This document shows, one piece after another, positions 24,933 to 37,510 of a stretch of DNA of 64,000 nucleotides. Position numbers and translations under genes: made by a program. The notes under the pieces were generated by a model, which saw only the letters and a list, made by a program, of their open reading frames with translations, had not been told where the DNA came from and ran no database searches. The stretch covers positions 35,195,204 through 35,259,203 of the forward strand of contig OW028582.1 in assembly GCA_932294295.1 (NCBI GenBank), read 5' to 3'. The DNA comes from Alitta virens. Its lineage: Eukaryota > Annelida > Polychaeta > Phyllodocida > Nereididae. Numbering within the stretch: position 1 is the first letter of the stretch; every line of letters begins with the position of its first letter.

Positions 24933-27900
24933 TGTGTTTTATTTGCATGGTTTTTGTTTCATTCCTTTGCTATTTTTTTATTCTGATTTTGAGGTTGTCT
25001 CAGCACGATTTTAAAAATAATGTTACTGGTTAGTGTTGTGCAATGTGCATGGGTACATTGTATGATAAGCTACCAGTGGTTAGAATGGTTTACTCCTAAG
25101 GCAGTGACTGTGGGGAACATGGGTTCAAAGCTTGGCCCTTGCACTGTTCAAGAGCAAAATCTCAGTCCCTGTTCCATCACAGGAGACACATAAGTACTCA
25201 ACACCATCTTACATCCACCCCCAGGTAAATAAATTCAATGTCAATACACCATGTTATTTGGGTTATTCCTGGTTGTTTTCTTTGGTAAAAGCGGGTCATG
25301 TGAGAGTAAATAATCTAGTACAACGATATATGCAATACCCACAACATATATGCACTGAGTAACCCACTGCAAATCTATCCTATTCAACTGACTTCGCCAG
25401 ACAACCAGAAACACACTACAGTTTCCCCAAACCCCACAATATTGATGGTGACAGAAAAAAGATTCACTGAAAATTGGTGACCACCCTCTCCATTCAATAC
25501 ATGAGATATACACCAGGCTGGAGGTTCCCCAGAGAAACTAACAGAACTCCACCCTAGGGTGAACCCAGTGAGTCACAATCTACAGACACCAGTGGCATTG
25601 TACAGCTTCAATCTCTCTAACAAAGTTATAGGGCTGGCCTTTATGGAAACTACAGAATTAGCTGTTGCTATAAATTGTCCAGTATAATCTAGCCATTGAG
25701 AGTATCTTTTTTGGTAGGGTGAGGATTGATATTAGGTTTGTGTGCAGCTCTCTGAGGTTTTCTTGTCATACAGGAGGGTTTATTACTGCCTAGCATATTA
25801 GTGGTTACATAGTGAGCTTTGTTGTGTGAAACTGTCCAAAAGCTATTCAATTTGCTCAACCAGTCAAGAGTTTTGACCAACGGAGGCATTATCCTAAAAT
25901 GTTGATTATTGTGTTTTATAAACATTCAAGGTTGGCTGGTGATACTCAATGGTCCTTCACTGCTTAAAGCTACTGACAATAACAACCAATGTGACGTGGC
26001 AGAAGCACTTTGAAAGACTGAAAAATGATGCACTGTTTGCCAGTGTTTCCACTTTTATGCTAGGCACTATAATATAGAAACAATATATAGATTTATGAGC
26101 ACAAACAATATACAATGGTCTAATGATGAAGGAGCTCGCCTACAAACCACAAAGTTGTGGGTTCAAGTCCCTACCTGGCATGCAGTGACTGAGCAGATCT
26201 TCTGTAACTATTTGTCAGTGTTGCAATTTTGTGTAATGAGCTGTGTTATCCCCAATGGGGTTGGGAAAGCTGTTGTGCCACACTCAAAAGCCCGCCTAAA
26301 TTGTGCTGACTCTCTAGCCTAGAGTGAAACCTGTGGATCGAACCCACGATCTTCGCATGAGCTGGATACTACTTTCCCAACTAGACCACAAGACTGGTAA
26401 AAAAAAAAAAAGACTACACCTCATAATAATGTCACTTGAATATGTAACATTATATAACTTATCAAATCCACCTAGAACTAAATATCCTATAACAATGGCA
26501 TTGGAATCACGTTTCTGCTGTAATTTGTTTTTCTGTGCGCATAAATGGTGTTTTGTAACCAGCTACATCATATTATCATTCTGAAATCTTAGACATTGAG
26601 AATTGTCTGCAAGCAACTGTGACTTCTGCACTTATTTTTAATGTAATGTACAATATCTCAATAGGAGAGACTTCCGTTTTATTTTTGAATTCTGTTCACA
26701 AGAAAGACCAGGTATATATAACAAAGTAACAAAGTCCTCAGTTCATTGTGAATATTTTTCTTATATTTTTTCTAAATCTTCCTTCACAATAGTTCACATA
26801 GGGAAAATTTGTAGCAAATATATGGGCCTCTTGTTCCATTCACTAAAAGTATTAAATCTGAATGTGTATATATGTATGTAAAAGTACATCTAAAATACTT
26901 AGAACATAACCATTTAAAAAGACCGTCGTTCGAGTGGTCTTTATGATGAGGTGGTCTTTGTATTTTCAGTAACATGCGCTTGGGAGGAGGGATCTCAGTT
27001 GTGAGGTGGCTTTTATGGGGAGTTCGACTGTACAAGAGTGTCTTGAAAAGCTATGAAAAAGAACAGCTAGGTCAGCAGCTAATTTCTGTGGTCTCGTCAA
27101 CATTATCTAGCTCTGTGGCGCCATCTACTTTTAAACTCATCAATCTTGTTTGGGTTTCTGATCATCCTGCTGTCTTTTGGTCACGGGATCACACCTTTCT
27201 GTCTTTGATTCTCAGCAACAGTCTTCAGACAATGTTGGCTGGCAGTATGCTTCCTAGCTGTTTGTATACTTTTCTGCCGTTCACGATGCTCATTGAAAAT
27301 GTATTGGTGATATGGTTCTTAATGTCTTGCTACATTGAATCTTCTTGAAGCCAGAGGCAGAAGTAATGGGGAGATGATAGTATTACAAATTTGCTACATC
27401 AGTCAGTGGTGTCTCATACTTGCCTCAGTATAGACACAGGATGCAGGGCATCATTATACATACCATGCAAATAAGTCCCAGCCACTCTGTACCTTTAAAT
27501 CATGCCTGTATCTTCAGTTCAACCAGTATAATAGTTATAACCCATAAATCGTGCCAGATCTCAGATTCTAACCCAGAACCCAGAGAGGTACATACAAATT
27601 TACAAATACCTTAACCACTAGATCTCTGTCAGTCTGTCCCTACCTCTATCTTTCTCAGTCTCACAAGCTATGACAAATTGTCTTCTGTCTGTTTGATATT
27701 CATGTCAGTTATCCCTTGTCTGGGGGGCTTAGGGTTGCATTGTGTAGGGGATCACTCGTCTGTCTTTATAATCGCAGTTTTATAGCCAAGTAGGGTGGCA
27801 GACAAGATTTACCCTCCCCTCTGAGCAACCCCTACCCTTCATGAATAAATTCCCCCTTTATCATTTTCAATCTAATGAAAATGGCATCTTCTAATCATTG

Positions 27901-28804
27901 CTCGTCTCAGCACCAGTGCATGTCAGCATATATATTACTTCGTGTATTTGTTTTCATGCCTTAAATAATAAATATTTACATAATCCCACGAGCTTAATTC
28001 CATATCATAAGAGCCTTAATTGCTCCTTAAATATTAACCTCATTTGGTAACAGAGAACTAGATTAAGTCTGAGATTGAATCTAAGAATTCCAAAATCACC
28101 AAGCAGCTTTAAGCATATTAAACCGAAGCCATACCATTATAAGTTTTCATCAGATTAAACATCTTAGACTTTATCATCAAAGCCCAAGATACAAGCTTAT
28201 CAATTTGCTAATTAAGGCTCTGCGTGGACATCTAAAGTAAGCTTTCAAAGACAGTTCCTTAAGGTTCACTGTGTTCCAATTAAGGTAAAATCAATAGATA
28301 TTTTCATGGTAATTGAAGATTGATATAAATCGATAAATCTTACCAATAAAATGTCCTGCATTCCACGGCATTGGTAAGGTTGGTAGGTGTCCTGTTAATA
28401 ATAGATTAATGAATTGAAACGGTTCGATGCGCTGTCATTGCTGTTTTATTTATAGTGTCACATGGTGTGGATCCTTGCAGTACACCTGTGCATAACTGCA
28501 ATGTCCAAGACAATTAGTGACGTAATCCTATTGTTTGTATGCAATGTTTGCAAATAAGCAAAAAGACAATGTCACGAAACAATTTTACAGTCCGCGACAT
28601 CAAAAAAGCCAAAGCTGCTGTGTGGTAGAAGTTGGTTCAGCTGCATGGGATCTATCAGGCATGCCTGGCTGTTATAGCTCCCTGGTGATGGCGAGTTATA
28701 ATAAATACTCTTATGACATGAGGAACGAATATGTGAGATGATTTTCTCCAGATGTATCGCAGATAACTAAGATGTAAGATAAAGCAGACGAAATCCCAGT
28801 ACGC
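24933..28804. other. Non-coding stretch with tRNA-like SINE pieces
   Basis: tRNA-like heads lie at about 25,070-25,140 (+, 'gtggttagaatgg ... catgggttcaaagc'), 26,118-26,200 (+, 'gtgggttcaagtccc') and 27,545-27,625 (minus). A MITE-like end ('gtggtctttatgatgaggtggtctttg') lies near 26,930-27,030. No gene is recognised. The part 27,960-28,350 is AT-rich unique sequence without simple repeats. Confidence 0.4.
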
Positions 28805-28940
28805 TCACGTTGCTGGCTTGCAGCGTTCTGGCCAGCGTCGCTGCGTCCTCAGGAACGCTCTGAGCAGCGGTCTGGCGTCGTCAGCAACGTTCTGAGCAGC
28901 GTTGCAGCGTCCTGAGCAGCGTCTTCAGCAACGTCTGCTT
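28805..28940. repeat. GC-rich degenerate minisatellite
   Basis: Short units around GCAGCGT / AACGTTCTGAGCAGCG recur about every 15-25 bp, for example 'gagcagcggtctggcgtc', 'gagcagcgttgcagcgtc' and 'gagcagcgtcttcagcaacg'. The stretch stands out as a GC island in AT-rich surroundings. No coding evidence. Confidence 0.6.
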
Positions 28941-29499
28941 CTGCTTTAAGAAACTGATAGAAAAAAAAGTCGGCAGGCGGTAAATGTGTCCCGTCTGATC
29001 AAAATCACGAAGTAGTTTAATAGTCTCAAGGGACGACTAACGTCCCCACTCAAGCACAAAACATCAAGACTTACTTGTAGGTCATCAGTGACTTGTTCTT
29101 GGGAATTCGTTTGTTTTGTTTTCTTACTTTGCTATTGTTTATCTTTACTACTCCATGGCTATATCAGTGACTTTTTGATTATTATAACTTACCATGCAGT
29201 GTTAGGTTCCATCTTTCCTTTTTTATTATTATTATTTTTTACTTCAGTTCCTCATTCCTCATTCGTCAAGTGACATTTCCAGATCTGTGAATTTCTGTGA
29301 GTTGTGTTTATGTTAAAGCTAATATAGTTTTATAATAACACACATCATTAATTTGCATGGACACCCATCTCAGATGAGAATTTCCAAAGTGCAGTCATCC
29401 AGAGCAAGCTGTTTTTGATGGGATGAGACAAGGGGAGGCTATGTCATACATACATATTGTATGAAATGTCGATATTTCACCTCATAAACAGGATGACAA

Positions 29500-29860
29500 T
29501 AACATATCGTCATTAACCTCCCGCTGCACTCAACTCTTTTATGAAGCCTTACATTCAGTTACGCCAGTCAAGTTCAAGTAACCTATTAGTCAGTGCAGGT
29601 CTACTCCGTAAATTATGTAGACGACAGCTCCTTATTACAGAAGCCTTGATTGCCATTAAGAAAAGAATTGAGCGATTGGGTCTTAAGCAACTCCTCTCTA
29701 CTTAGTATATTGAAAAAGTATTAGGTCCCCAGGGGCATTTAAGCAAGAGATTGCACCACAGTTGGCCCAAGACATTAATCATTTGAAGTGAAGGGGCGTT
29801 AATAATTGATGCTTGCCACTGTTGTATCATGCACCTACTCTGATTTTTTTTTTTTGGTAA
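29500..29860 (-). repeat. Inverted duplicate D1, uninterrupted copy
   Basis: Reverse complement of 35,365-35,693 plus 37,488-37,510, with scattered substitutions. Landmarks are 'cctattagtc.gtgcaggtc', 'aaatgcccctggggacctaat' (in reverse) and 'gtaggtgcatga' (in reverse). It preserves the empty site for the TTAA-flanked transposon in the partner: 'gagttgagtgca' here against 'gagTTAA...TTAAgtgca' there. Confidence 0.75.
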
Positions 29861-31099
29861 GATTACCTCATTGCTATGGTAGGTGTGAATTGATCGGTTA
29901 TCTATTCTATGCAATAAATTGTATGTGTATTAATACATATTGTAGTCTATTAATGTTCCACATATGTACACTATATGTGTTCCTTGTACTTCAACCTAAT
30001 TATTTATTGTTTATTGCCATACTTTTTTTTTCTTCATAATATTTTACATATAATTTTCCTTCTCGAAAGGTAAATATAGCCACTGCTGAGTAGTTAGATT
30101 TAAATTGAAAAATTCAAGAATAAAAAGAAAATATTAAATAGGCCAGGGGATGAAATATTACTCCAGACTCGAAGGCACAATGTCATAGTTTTGAGAATTT
30201 CATATACTTTGGGTGATTATTTAAACTGGTCGCCATATTGTGTAGTATAGATAAGCAAAAATATGAAATGTATTAAGCAATAAAATTAACAGATAAAATT
30301 GCAAGTAAAGTCAAGTATTTGTTATAATAGTAAATACATTTTCTATGGATTGTGGAATAATTAACAACTTTTAATTAAGGATACTATAAGCTATAAAGAA
30401 TATTTTATTAATGGACCGCTGTATTGTGGTGCATGATATTTTCCGAAATAAATAATTATTATTATTCTTGCAATATATTCTTTGTATTACAAACCCAATT
30501 ATGAGAAAAAAATCCAATTAAATATAATACCATTTTAAGTCAACGTTTGACAGTTACAATTATTCACGATAATAAAACTCTCTTTTCCTGAGCACATTAA
30601 CTTCATGTGAAGTTCAGGTGATATCGCAGTTATTCTCGGATTTCCATCCGTCAATTCCCAGTCGATTTGTAATTTGTTCAGAGCTTTAAACTTGGCAGTG
30701 AAATAAAGAAGACAGAAAAAACCAGTAATGTGCCAAAAACACATTAAGAGCCAAAAAAAAAAGACAAAAATGAATTCGATCAATGATGAATGAAGCTACA
30801 ATCAGGATGACGAATTGACTAGCACTAATTGCCAACATGATCGAGCCATTTTGACTTGACGCCATTTCGTCTCTTTGCACCATTTTGGAAAATCAATTCA
30901 GTTCAATGTTAGATTTAAACCGGGATTTCTCGGGCCTTGCTTCACTAGCTGATCATTATTAGCTGGCCAAAAAAGTTCCCCAAGGATGACTGAGCAGTGT
31001 TACGTAATTACTGATCAATGACGTTCATGCCAAATGGTTCTGGTTTAAAGCAGACGATATTATTTCAGTTCGCAAGAGCCAGGATGGTGCTGCAATATA

Positions 31100-31311
31100 C
31101 AGTGCCCGACGTCGAAGTTGTGGCCGACACCGGAGTTGTGGACTTCAATAGTGATGTCCAGGGGCGGATTCAGAACATTTTGACAGAGAAAGATTTAGAA
31201 TAATAGCGATATCTATCACCCTTTTCAATCAGAATGTTTGGCTCGGCCCCAGGACGTCACTATTGAAGTCCACAACTCCGGTGTCGGCCACAACTTCGAC
31301 GTCGGGCACTG
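31100..31311. mobile_element. Foldback MITE with about 60-bp near-perfect inverted repeats
   Basis: Arms of about 60 bp (31,100-31,160 and 31,251-31,311) are identical on inversion except for one transition (gatgtcc/gacgtcc). They start CAGTGCCCGACGTCGAAGTT and enclose about 90 bp. TA flanks both ends (31,098-31,099 and 31,312-31,313), matching Tc1/mariner-type target duplication. The high GC and near-identity of the arms suggest a recent insertion or gene conversion between arms. The small open frame across the left arm is incidental. Confidence 0.85.
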
Positions 31312-31313
31312 TA

Positions 31314-33034
31314 TCACTGCACCTGTGATGTCAGTAATTCTGTACAAATGGCAAGAAAATCACATGAAAAGCTTCCTATTCCAAGTGGACACATATATAG
31401 TCCTAAATATTCAGTAGAGCCAGTTGAATCTTCCTTTCGTCTAATATTTCATCTAATACGATGAGCTATAATAACAATAACAATAAATTCATTGTCCAGA
31501 GTGCAACAAAATAACATAAAAAATCATTCTCAGTCACACTTGAAAAAAATAAAAATAAAAATACAAGAAATTAGAGCGTCCATCTAACAGTACATCTCTG
31601 ATTACAATGCAGAATATACCAATGATTTCAAAATATTATTATTCTGTTCAGATTTATAATAAGAAAAATATGTCAGTCACTGTCTCTGAAACTGAAAATC
31701 GAGCTTGGGATATTTACAATCTGACTTTCAAAAGGCTGTGTTGGCATTTTTCCCTGGAGTCAGCAAATATCAAACTTAACATATAAATGCCAAATTTAGA
31801 AAGTTCTTCCGGGTATCACTACAAAAGACAATCCACACAGAAGCACTGACTTCATCTCGTCAATAAACATACCGCTAAAGAACAGAGGCCTTTGTGTCAA
31901 ATATATTCTCACAGAAAACATCAAATTTAACACTCTGAAGAGCTCCACTATATATGCAATAGCCACTCTCTACCATAGGTATTCCATGGAGCTAAGATAT
32001 ATTGGTAGCCTATTCTAAATAAAGACTAAATATAGATGCTCAATACAGGCAGGAGGAAGGGGGTGACCTTGGGGAAATCCCATGCTCACCCATGCATGAC
32101 TATCTGATATCTCTTGAGCATTTTAGAATCTCTGAAGGAAACATTGGGCATGAAGACACTGCCGTGCCCACTCACTCAGAAATAAATCCCTTCATATCAA
32201 TTACATTCACTCAGGCTTAAATATGATGACTAATAAATCTGGATAGTTGGTTTGGTATCTTGTCCACCCCGCCATTTGACCGAATAAGCTTAGCCCCGTG
32301 ATCTTAGGTGATGAATGTAAAATGGCCAAGTGGAAAAGTAGATCGGAAATTGACCCAGAATCATGGCGGATGAATACACGACAAATGACTGCTGGCTGTC
32401 ATCCCGGTGGTCTTAATGCATTGCCACAAAGTAGACCCTGACAGCCTTTGGTAGTAGGCTATCACCCACACCAAGGTCATGGCCTTTATTGGTATATAGG
32501 CCTATAAATTATATAGTGTTGAGGTACCATGGTTGATGCCTTTCTGCTTTCTCTCACAGAGTCGTTGGCGCACAAAAGATTAGTTTTGACATATACATCC
32601 AAATACTAGATCTATAGAACTACTAATTGTAAAGGTCCATGTATACTGATCATGGGACCTTGGCAATCTGTCAGGTAAACTGAATGACTACTACACAGAC
32701 CTGTTCCAGTATGAGCCTTTCTCAAATTGTTTGGGACTATACAGCCAAGCTGCCATTGGAGCACATTAGGCTTAGCACTCAACAGTTGCTGTCACTGACC
32801 ATTGCAAGTTCCCCATTTACAATCAGGTGGAGTGGAGCAAAGAGTTACAGAGGATCTGCTCAGTTCCTCAATGCTGCGAGGTGGGCCCGAACCCACAACC
32901 TCAGTTTCAAGGCAAACACATAAATCACAGTATCGAGTACTAAAAGGTCATGGCATTACTGTGTACCTATAACACTGTATACAATTTCCAGTACCCTTCG
33001 TCAGCACTACAGCACCATTTTTTCAAAGATTTAG
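31314..33034. other. Non-coding; LINE-like tail and tRNA-like fragment
   Basis: At 31,465-31,510 'aataacaataacaataaattcattgtcc' resembles the minus-strand tail of a LINE. A minus-strand tRNA-like head ('gtgggcccgaacccacaacc') lies at about 32,870-32,945. No gene is recognised. Confidence 0.4.
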
Positions 33035-33275
33035 TTGAATTGGTGGTCCCTTGTACTCTGTGTCTATGCTGAGGCAAGTAAAAGACACCACCTAAGGAGT
33101 AAATGTGTAACATAGATGGACTCTGTCTCTCACCTCATCAATCAACCTTCGATAGTGGCAAGAACTTGCCTAAGAGGGCTGCACTTTCCATATCTATCTA
33201 TCTATCTATCTATCTATCTGTCTGTCTGTCTGTCTGTCTAGCTGTCTTGTCTACCTATCTATCTATCTATCTACC
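33035..33275 (+). repeat. SINE family B 3' part ending in (ATCT)n/(GTCT)n
   Basis: 'ggtggtcccttgtactctgtgtctatgc', 'aaatgtgtaacatagatggactc' and 'cacctcatcaatcaacc' are shared with 56,750-56,925. Both copies run directly into an ATCT tetranucleotide tract, which looks like the element's own 3' tail. The larger ATCT arrays of this genome could have grown from such tails. Confidence 0.65.
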
Positions 33276-33647
33276 ATTGTAAATGTATCGTTCTTAGGTT
33301 TTTTCAAGTATGAGCCTTTCTCAGTTGGCAGTGTATGCTTTATATACCAGCAGTTGCTTGGCATTCTATGGCAAAACTGGCATCCAAGTACTGCAATCAT
33401 GCCGAGTAAGCCAGAGGTTTGTCTGCTCAACTGGAACTTACAATCTTAGCCTTTCGGTTCAAGGCCTACACATTTAGAACCATTTAGCCTCTCATTCATC
33501 TTGCACAGACATAGTGTATTGCATGCCTTGCCTCAATAAGAATGGATAATTAAACCATTTTACATGTCCAGCTTCCAGAGGCAGATGAAATGATGAGATG
33601 ACATGCTATGGATTCCACCCCATGTTAACCATTTCTGCATGGTTAAG

Positions 33648-34095
33648 ATAAGTTAAGATAAGATAAGATAAAATTTATTTAAAGTCGGTGGTGATACAAA
33701 TAACAATAAAACACATACTATAAAAGCTTTTCTCCGACAGAAAATTGTGACAAAAAACAAGGTGAAATATTTACAAATGAATAGATGAGAAATAAATAGA
33801 TGAGTTGGTAACATTGTTTAAATTAAATTTTACAGGCTGTTCTTTTACATTAAATGCAGTTGCCACTTTGACATGTACTAAGAACATTCTTAACTTCTTT
33901 TTGAATTGCATAAAGTCAGTTGTGTTCTTTACATTGATAGGTAATGCATTCCATACCAGAGGACCTTGATAAGCAATTGAACGCATGCCAAATTGGACTG
34001 TATTGTATACTGGTTTGATTAAATTGAAGTTATCCCTCATATCATATGGAGTGACTTGTCTAGTAAAGAAGGAATCTTCCACCGGAAGTGCCATA
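33648..34095 (-). mobile_element. LINE 3' end with RT C-terminal tail
   Basis: The minus-strand frame (about 34,095-33,771) contains 'TVQFGMRSIAYQGPLVWNAL' followed by 'INVKNTTDFMQFKKKLR'. This is the conserved C-terminal tail of many CR1/L2/RTE-like LINE ORF2 proteins, just before the stop. A 100-bp 3' UTR and a TTATC-repeat tail (33,648-33,672) follow. Everything 5' of this tail, including the reverse transcriptase and endonuclease domains, is missing, so it is a 5'-truncated dead copy. Confidence 0.75.
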
Positions 34096-34424
34096 TCCTA
34101 AATCATTTTGTAAACAAATTCAGATAAATTAATATTACGTGTAACTTATAACATTCTTTTGTTAAATCAAGCCTCAGCAGGTGTTAAATACAAGCAACCA
34201 CAAAGTAAATATCCAGTGCAAATGACTCAGGTGTTTAGGTTTAAAAGAGGGGAGAGTGTACCCAGGACTGTCATGGAAGCTGATCAGTTGCTGAACCACT
34301 AAGCCAACCAAGTTGATTTGGAAAAATCTACCAAATCTCACAAATAAATAAGCTGGTGTGCCGTAATTGCCAGGACTGGCAGTTTTTATTCAACCACAAT
34401 CATCTGCACCTCAAGGTACAAGAT

Positions 34425-34810
34425 TGTGCCAGCGAATTAATTTCCATTTGTTAGAGAGACAGCCGCCATTATCACCAGTGGCAGAATGACGGAGCTGCAA
34501 TCAGCAGTGCATCGAGTCAATATAAATCTTCTGGCAAGTATTTATACCAGTGTGAGGGCCTAATGGCCGGGTGCAGGTGATTACATCACAATGCAAATGG
34601 ATTCTGACACACCTCGTAAGTCATAGACCGCCGAATTCAGCAATGCAATACTGACGTCGTAAATATGCAAATGAAAGGAAAATGTTATAGAGATAAGAGA
34701 AGCCATAAGAATACACTTAACCCGCAAAGAGGGTCTTAGCATACACTGTACCGAGCACAAAACAACTGAATCATAGCAACCATTTTATACAGATTGACCT
34801 TAGTGCTTAT
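34425..34810 (+). repeat. Duplicated non-coding block D2, copy 1
   Basis: Colinear with 39,445-39,835 over about 380 bp with substitutions and small indels. Shared phrases are 'attaatttccatttgtt', 'gagagacagc.gccattatc', 'caatataaatcttct' and 'gtaaatatgcaaatga'. Two ATGCAAAT octamers occur. It has no open frame, no terminal inverted repeats and no tail. It behaves more like a duplicated regulatory block than like a transposon, though a repeat family cannot be excluded. Confidence 0.65.
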
Positions 34811-34989
34811 GGAAATACATTGGATATATAAACATTATATGTGGCTTTAATGTATGTTTAGAATGCTGTGCCCTTACTCACCTTAGTGACATCATATTCA
34901 GCTGTATGGAGTTATCTTTTTTGGTTTGAAATTGTGAATGCATAGTGAGCTTAACTCGTTGTATCATATAAGTTAATCTTAAGTATTCT

Positions 34990-35080
34990 TTGTTCAAAGA
35001 TAAGATAAGATAAAAACTTTATGCATAGTCGGAGGTATAAAACAAACAATAAAACATAAGCTATAAAGCATTTAGCCGAC
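34990..35080 (-). mobile_element. LINE 3' UTR and tail
   Basis: On the minus strand 'agtcggctaaatgctttatagc', 'tattgtttgttttatacctccgac' and 'ttttatcttatcttatc' match the 3' UTR and TTATC tail of the copy at 33,648-34,095. The coding tail upstream is not recognisable. Confidence 0.6.
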
Positions 35081-35364
35081 TGATAAAATAACAATGACGA
35101 AATGAAAATATATATACAGATGATTAGAATGAGATTATGACTGAAAACTATACAACCCACCTGATAGCTTAAGGGAAGTAGTATAGATATAGAAGCTTCA
35201 TTATGCCAGAGACAATTGGTGATTATGATTATTTAGTTATATCTGCAATTGGGAAAAATTTGATGAGTTGGCATAGTTTCTTTAATATATCTTATTAAAA
35301 CCAAATTAGCAGGCTCATGAACCATGGCATAATCAACAATCTAACACACTGCATTGTGATAACC

Positions 35365-35693
35365 CTAGCAAATCAGAGTAGGTGCATGACACAACAGTAG
35401 CGAGCATCAATGATTAATGCCCTCCTCACTTCAAATGATTACTTTCCTGGGCCAACTGTGGTGCAATCTCTTGCTTAAATGCCCCTGGGGACCTAATACT
35501 TTTCCAATATACTAAGTAGGGAGGAGTTGCTTAAGAACCAATTGCTCAATTATTTTCTTATGGCAATCAAGGTCTATAATAAGCAGCTGTCGTCTACATA
35601 ATTTACAGGCAGGACTAAAAAGACCTGCACCGACTAATAGGTTACTTGAACTTGACTGGCTTAACTGAATGTAAGGCTTCATAAAGGAGTTAA
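35365..35693 (+). repeat. Inverted duplicate D1, copy split by a transposon
   Basis: Partner of 29,500-29,860 in opposite orientation. Similarity runs up to the TTAA at 35,690-35,693 and resumes for about 20 bp at 37,488, on the far side of the inserted element. Confidence 0.75.
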
Positions 35694-37487
35694 AGGGGAA
35701 CTAATGGAAGTTTGTAAGTTAATTTCAAAAGTTCAATTAGATGTTAAATAGTATATTGCAGTGAAAGGAAATGTCTTAAACTATGGTTTGATATGATTTC
35801 AAGCCAATTAAAAATGCAATTTGCACCAACCGCCAACATGATGGGGGCCGCCATTATTGCACACGGCACGCAAGACAGTGACGTCACTTATGTCCTAAAT
35901 CAAGAACAGCTAGGCCATTTATGCATTCAGCCATATGAATCAATTCAATCCTGTTGATTACAAGCCGTTGCATTGTTCATTGCAATTATCAAGAACAGAT
36001 AGCACAACAACATAAAGGGTGTTAATTGCAATTTTTTGGGAATACAGCATAATTATTGCATTGATTGCAATGAGCAATTTGCATCTAAGAATAGGTATAT
36101 ATGCATGGGCGAATAATATTTTGTATCACTATATTTCTGAACATATTTTTGCAAGAGAACAGAATTGGAATACTGCTTTGCTTTGTAAATGAAATATGTT
36201 ACATAATATTTTGGGGCAGTGTGCAGTATTATTTATAGTATAAATATATTTCATAGTATTTATATTTGGTGTATATGTAGTGTTAGTGGGGTTGTTTTAA
36301 AGGTACCTCCTTCTTTACCAAGATTAATATATATTAATTACCAAATTGTGCTTATTTCAATTGTATGTTGGTTGCATTGCTAGATACATTTAATATAGGC
36401 CTACCAGTTTAAAATAAAATATAATATCAAAAACTCATTTTCAACAAAACATTGTCCATTACACCACCTTTTTTTTTAAAGCTTCACTAATAAACAGTAG
36501 ACGAATGATAGATCTATAGATTTATTTGACAACATAATACTTTTTTCGTGTATGCAAACAGGCTGAAATCTAATACAATGTAAACTGCTCTAAATTACTA
36601 AAAATTCATTTAATTAGTACTCAAACATTCAGTAGTTGTATTACATAGCAAGATAATTGATAGCTGTGTCTGTTTTATATTGTCAATTCTGCTGGCTGCT
36701 TTGAAATCTGTGAGACCACCCAGTACCACCAAGTACATTCATACACAAAATATATTTGATGTCACAATCACAATTAAGAACTGATCCCTGTTGTAAACTT
36801 TTTATTAAATTTGCAATTTGTTTGCCATACTTTCATTTTCATCCCATCATTATTTCTTATATTTTGATCTTGTTATTTATATATAAATGTATTTTATTAA
36901 TTTTTTATTTCTTATTTTAATTTTATTAAATAATATTATAATATTTTTTAAATAGGAGTTTAAAGGGGGCATCCTCGTTAGCGTTTTTTAAAATAGAACT
37001 TTATTAGTGGATGTCTCCTGACCAAAAAAAAGTTTATTTTGACCTTTTTTTATTTTATTTTATTATTTACTGCTTATTGTTGTTCCTTGTAATTTGCTGC
37101 TTTTGTTTGTTTTATTTAATTTGGTCTAATAAATTCTCTTCCTCTCTCTCTCTAATTGCATTGTCAAACAGTTCAATGGCAATTACTTGACACTCAGTAA
37201 GAACTGCTCTGAAAGTGCAATTAACTGTATCTAAAACTGTTGTGACAGTTGTTCTCACCAGTTGATTGCAATGCCGAGATCTATAGTACAACAGTGACGT
37301 ATTTCCGGTCAGTGCAAAACACCGGGAAAGTAAAAAATGGCGGCCTCCGTAGTTCACAAAACGGAGCTAATAAATGAAGGATATTTCATTACCAGTGCAC
37401 ATATACAAGTTATGAATAGTATGGAATTGTTTCTATGGACCCAAGCTATCATCTGAGAGGTAAAGTGCAAAAGGGGTTAGTTCCCCT
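35694..37487. mobile_element. 1.8-kb TTAA-flanked DNA transposon, probably Kolobok (T2-like)
   Basis: The termini are AGGGGAACTAA and its inverse TTAGTTCCCCT, each bounded by TTAA (35,690-35,693 and 37,488-37,491). An inner inverted pair around 'ggccgccatt' and 'aatggcggcc' (about 35,846 and 37,338), both near 'gacgt' motifs, extends the symmetry. TTAA duplication with AGGRR-type ends is described for T2/Kolobok MITEs of Xenopus. piggyBac also uses TTAA, but its ends usually start CCC. The AT-rich interior has no transposase-like frame, so the copy is non-autonomous. Confidence 0.75.
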
Positions 37488-37510
37488 TTAAGTGCAATGG
37501 GGTTGAATTT

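Noticed and set aside
24463..25033. Three overlapping plus-strand frames of CYAML repeats
   Set aside because: A 5-bp repeat without stop triplets opens all three frames; no start context or unique sequence.
31018..31203. 61-codon frame across the foldback element
   Set aside because: Spans the left arm of a MITE; the composition follows the inverted repeat and no conserved motif is present.
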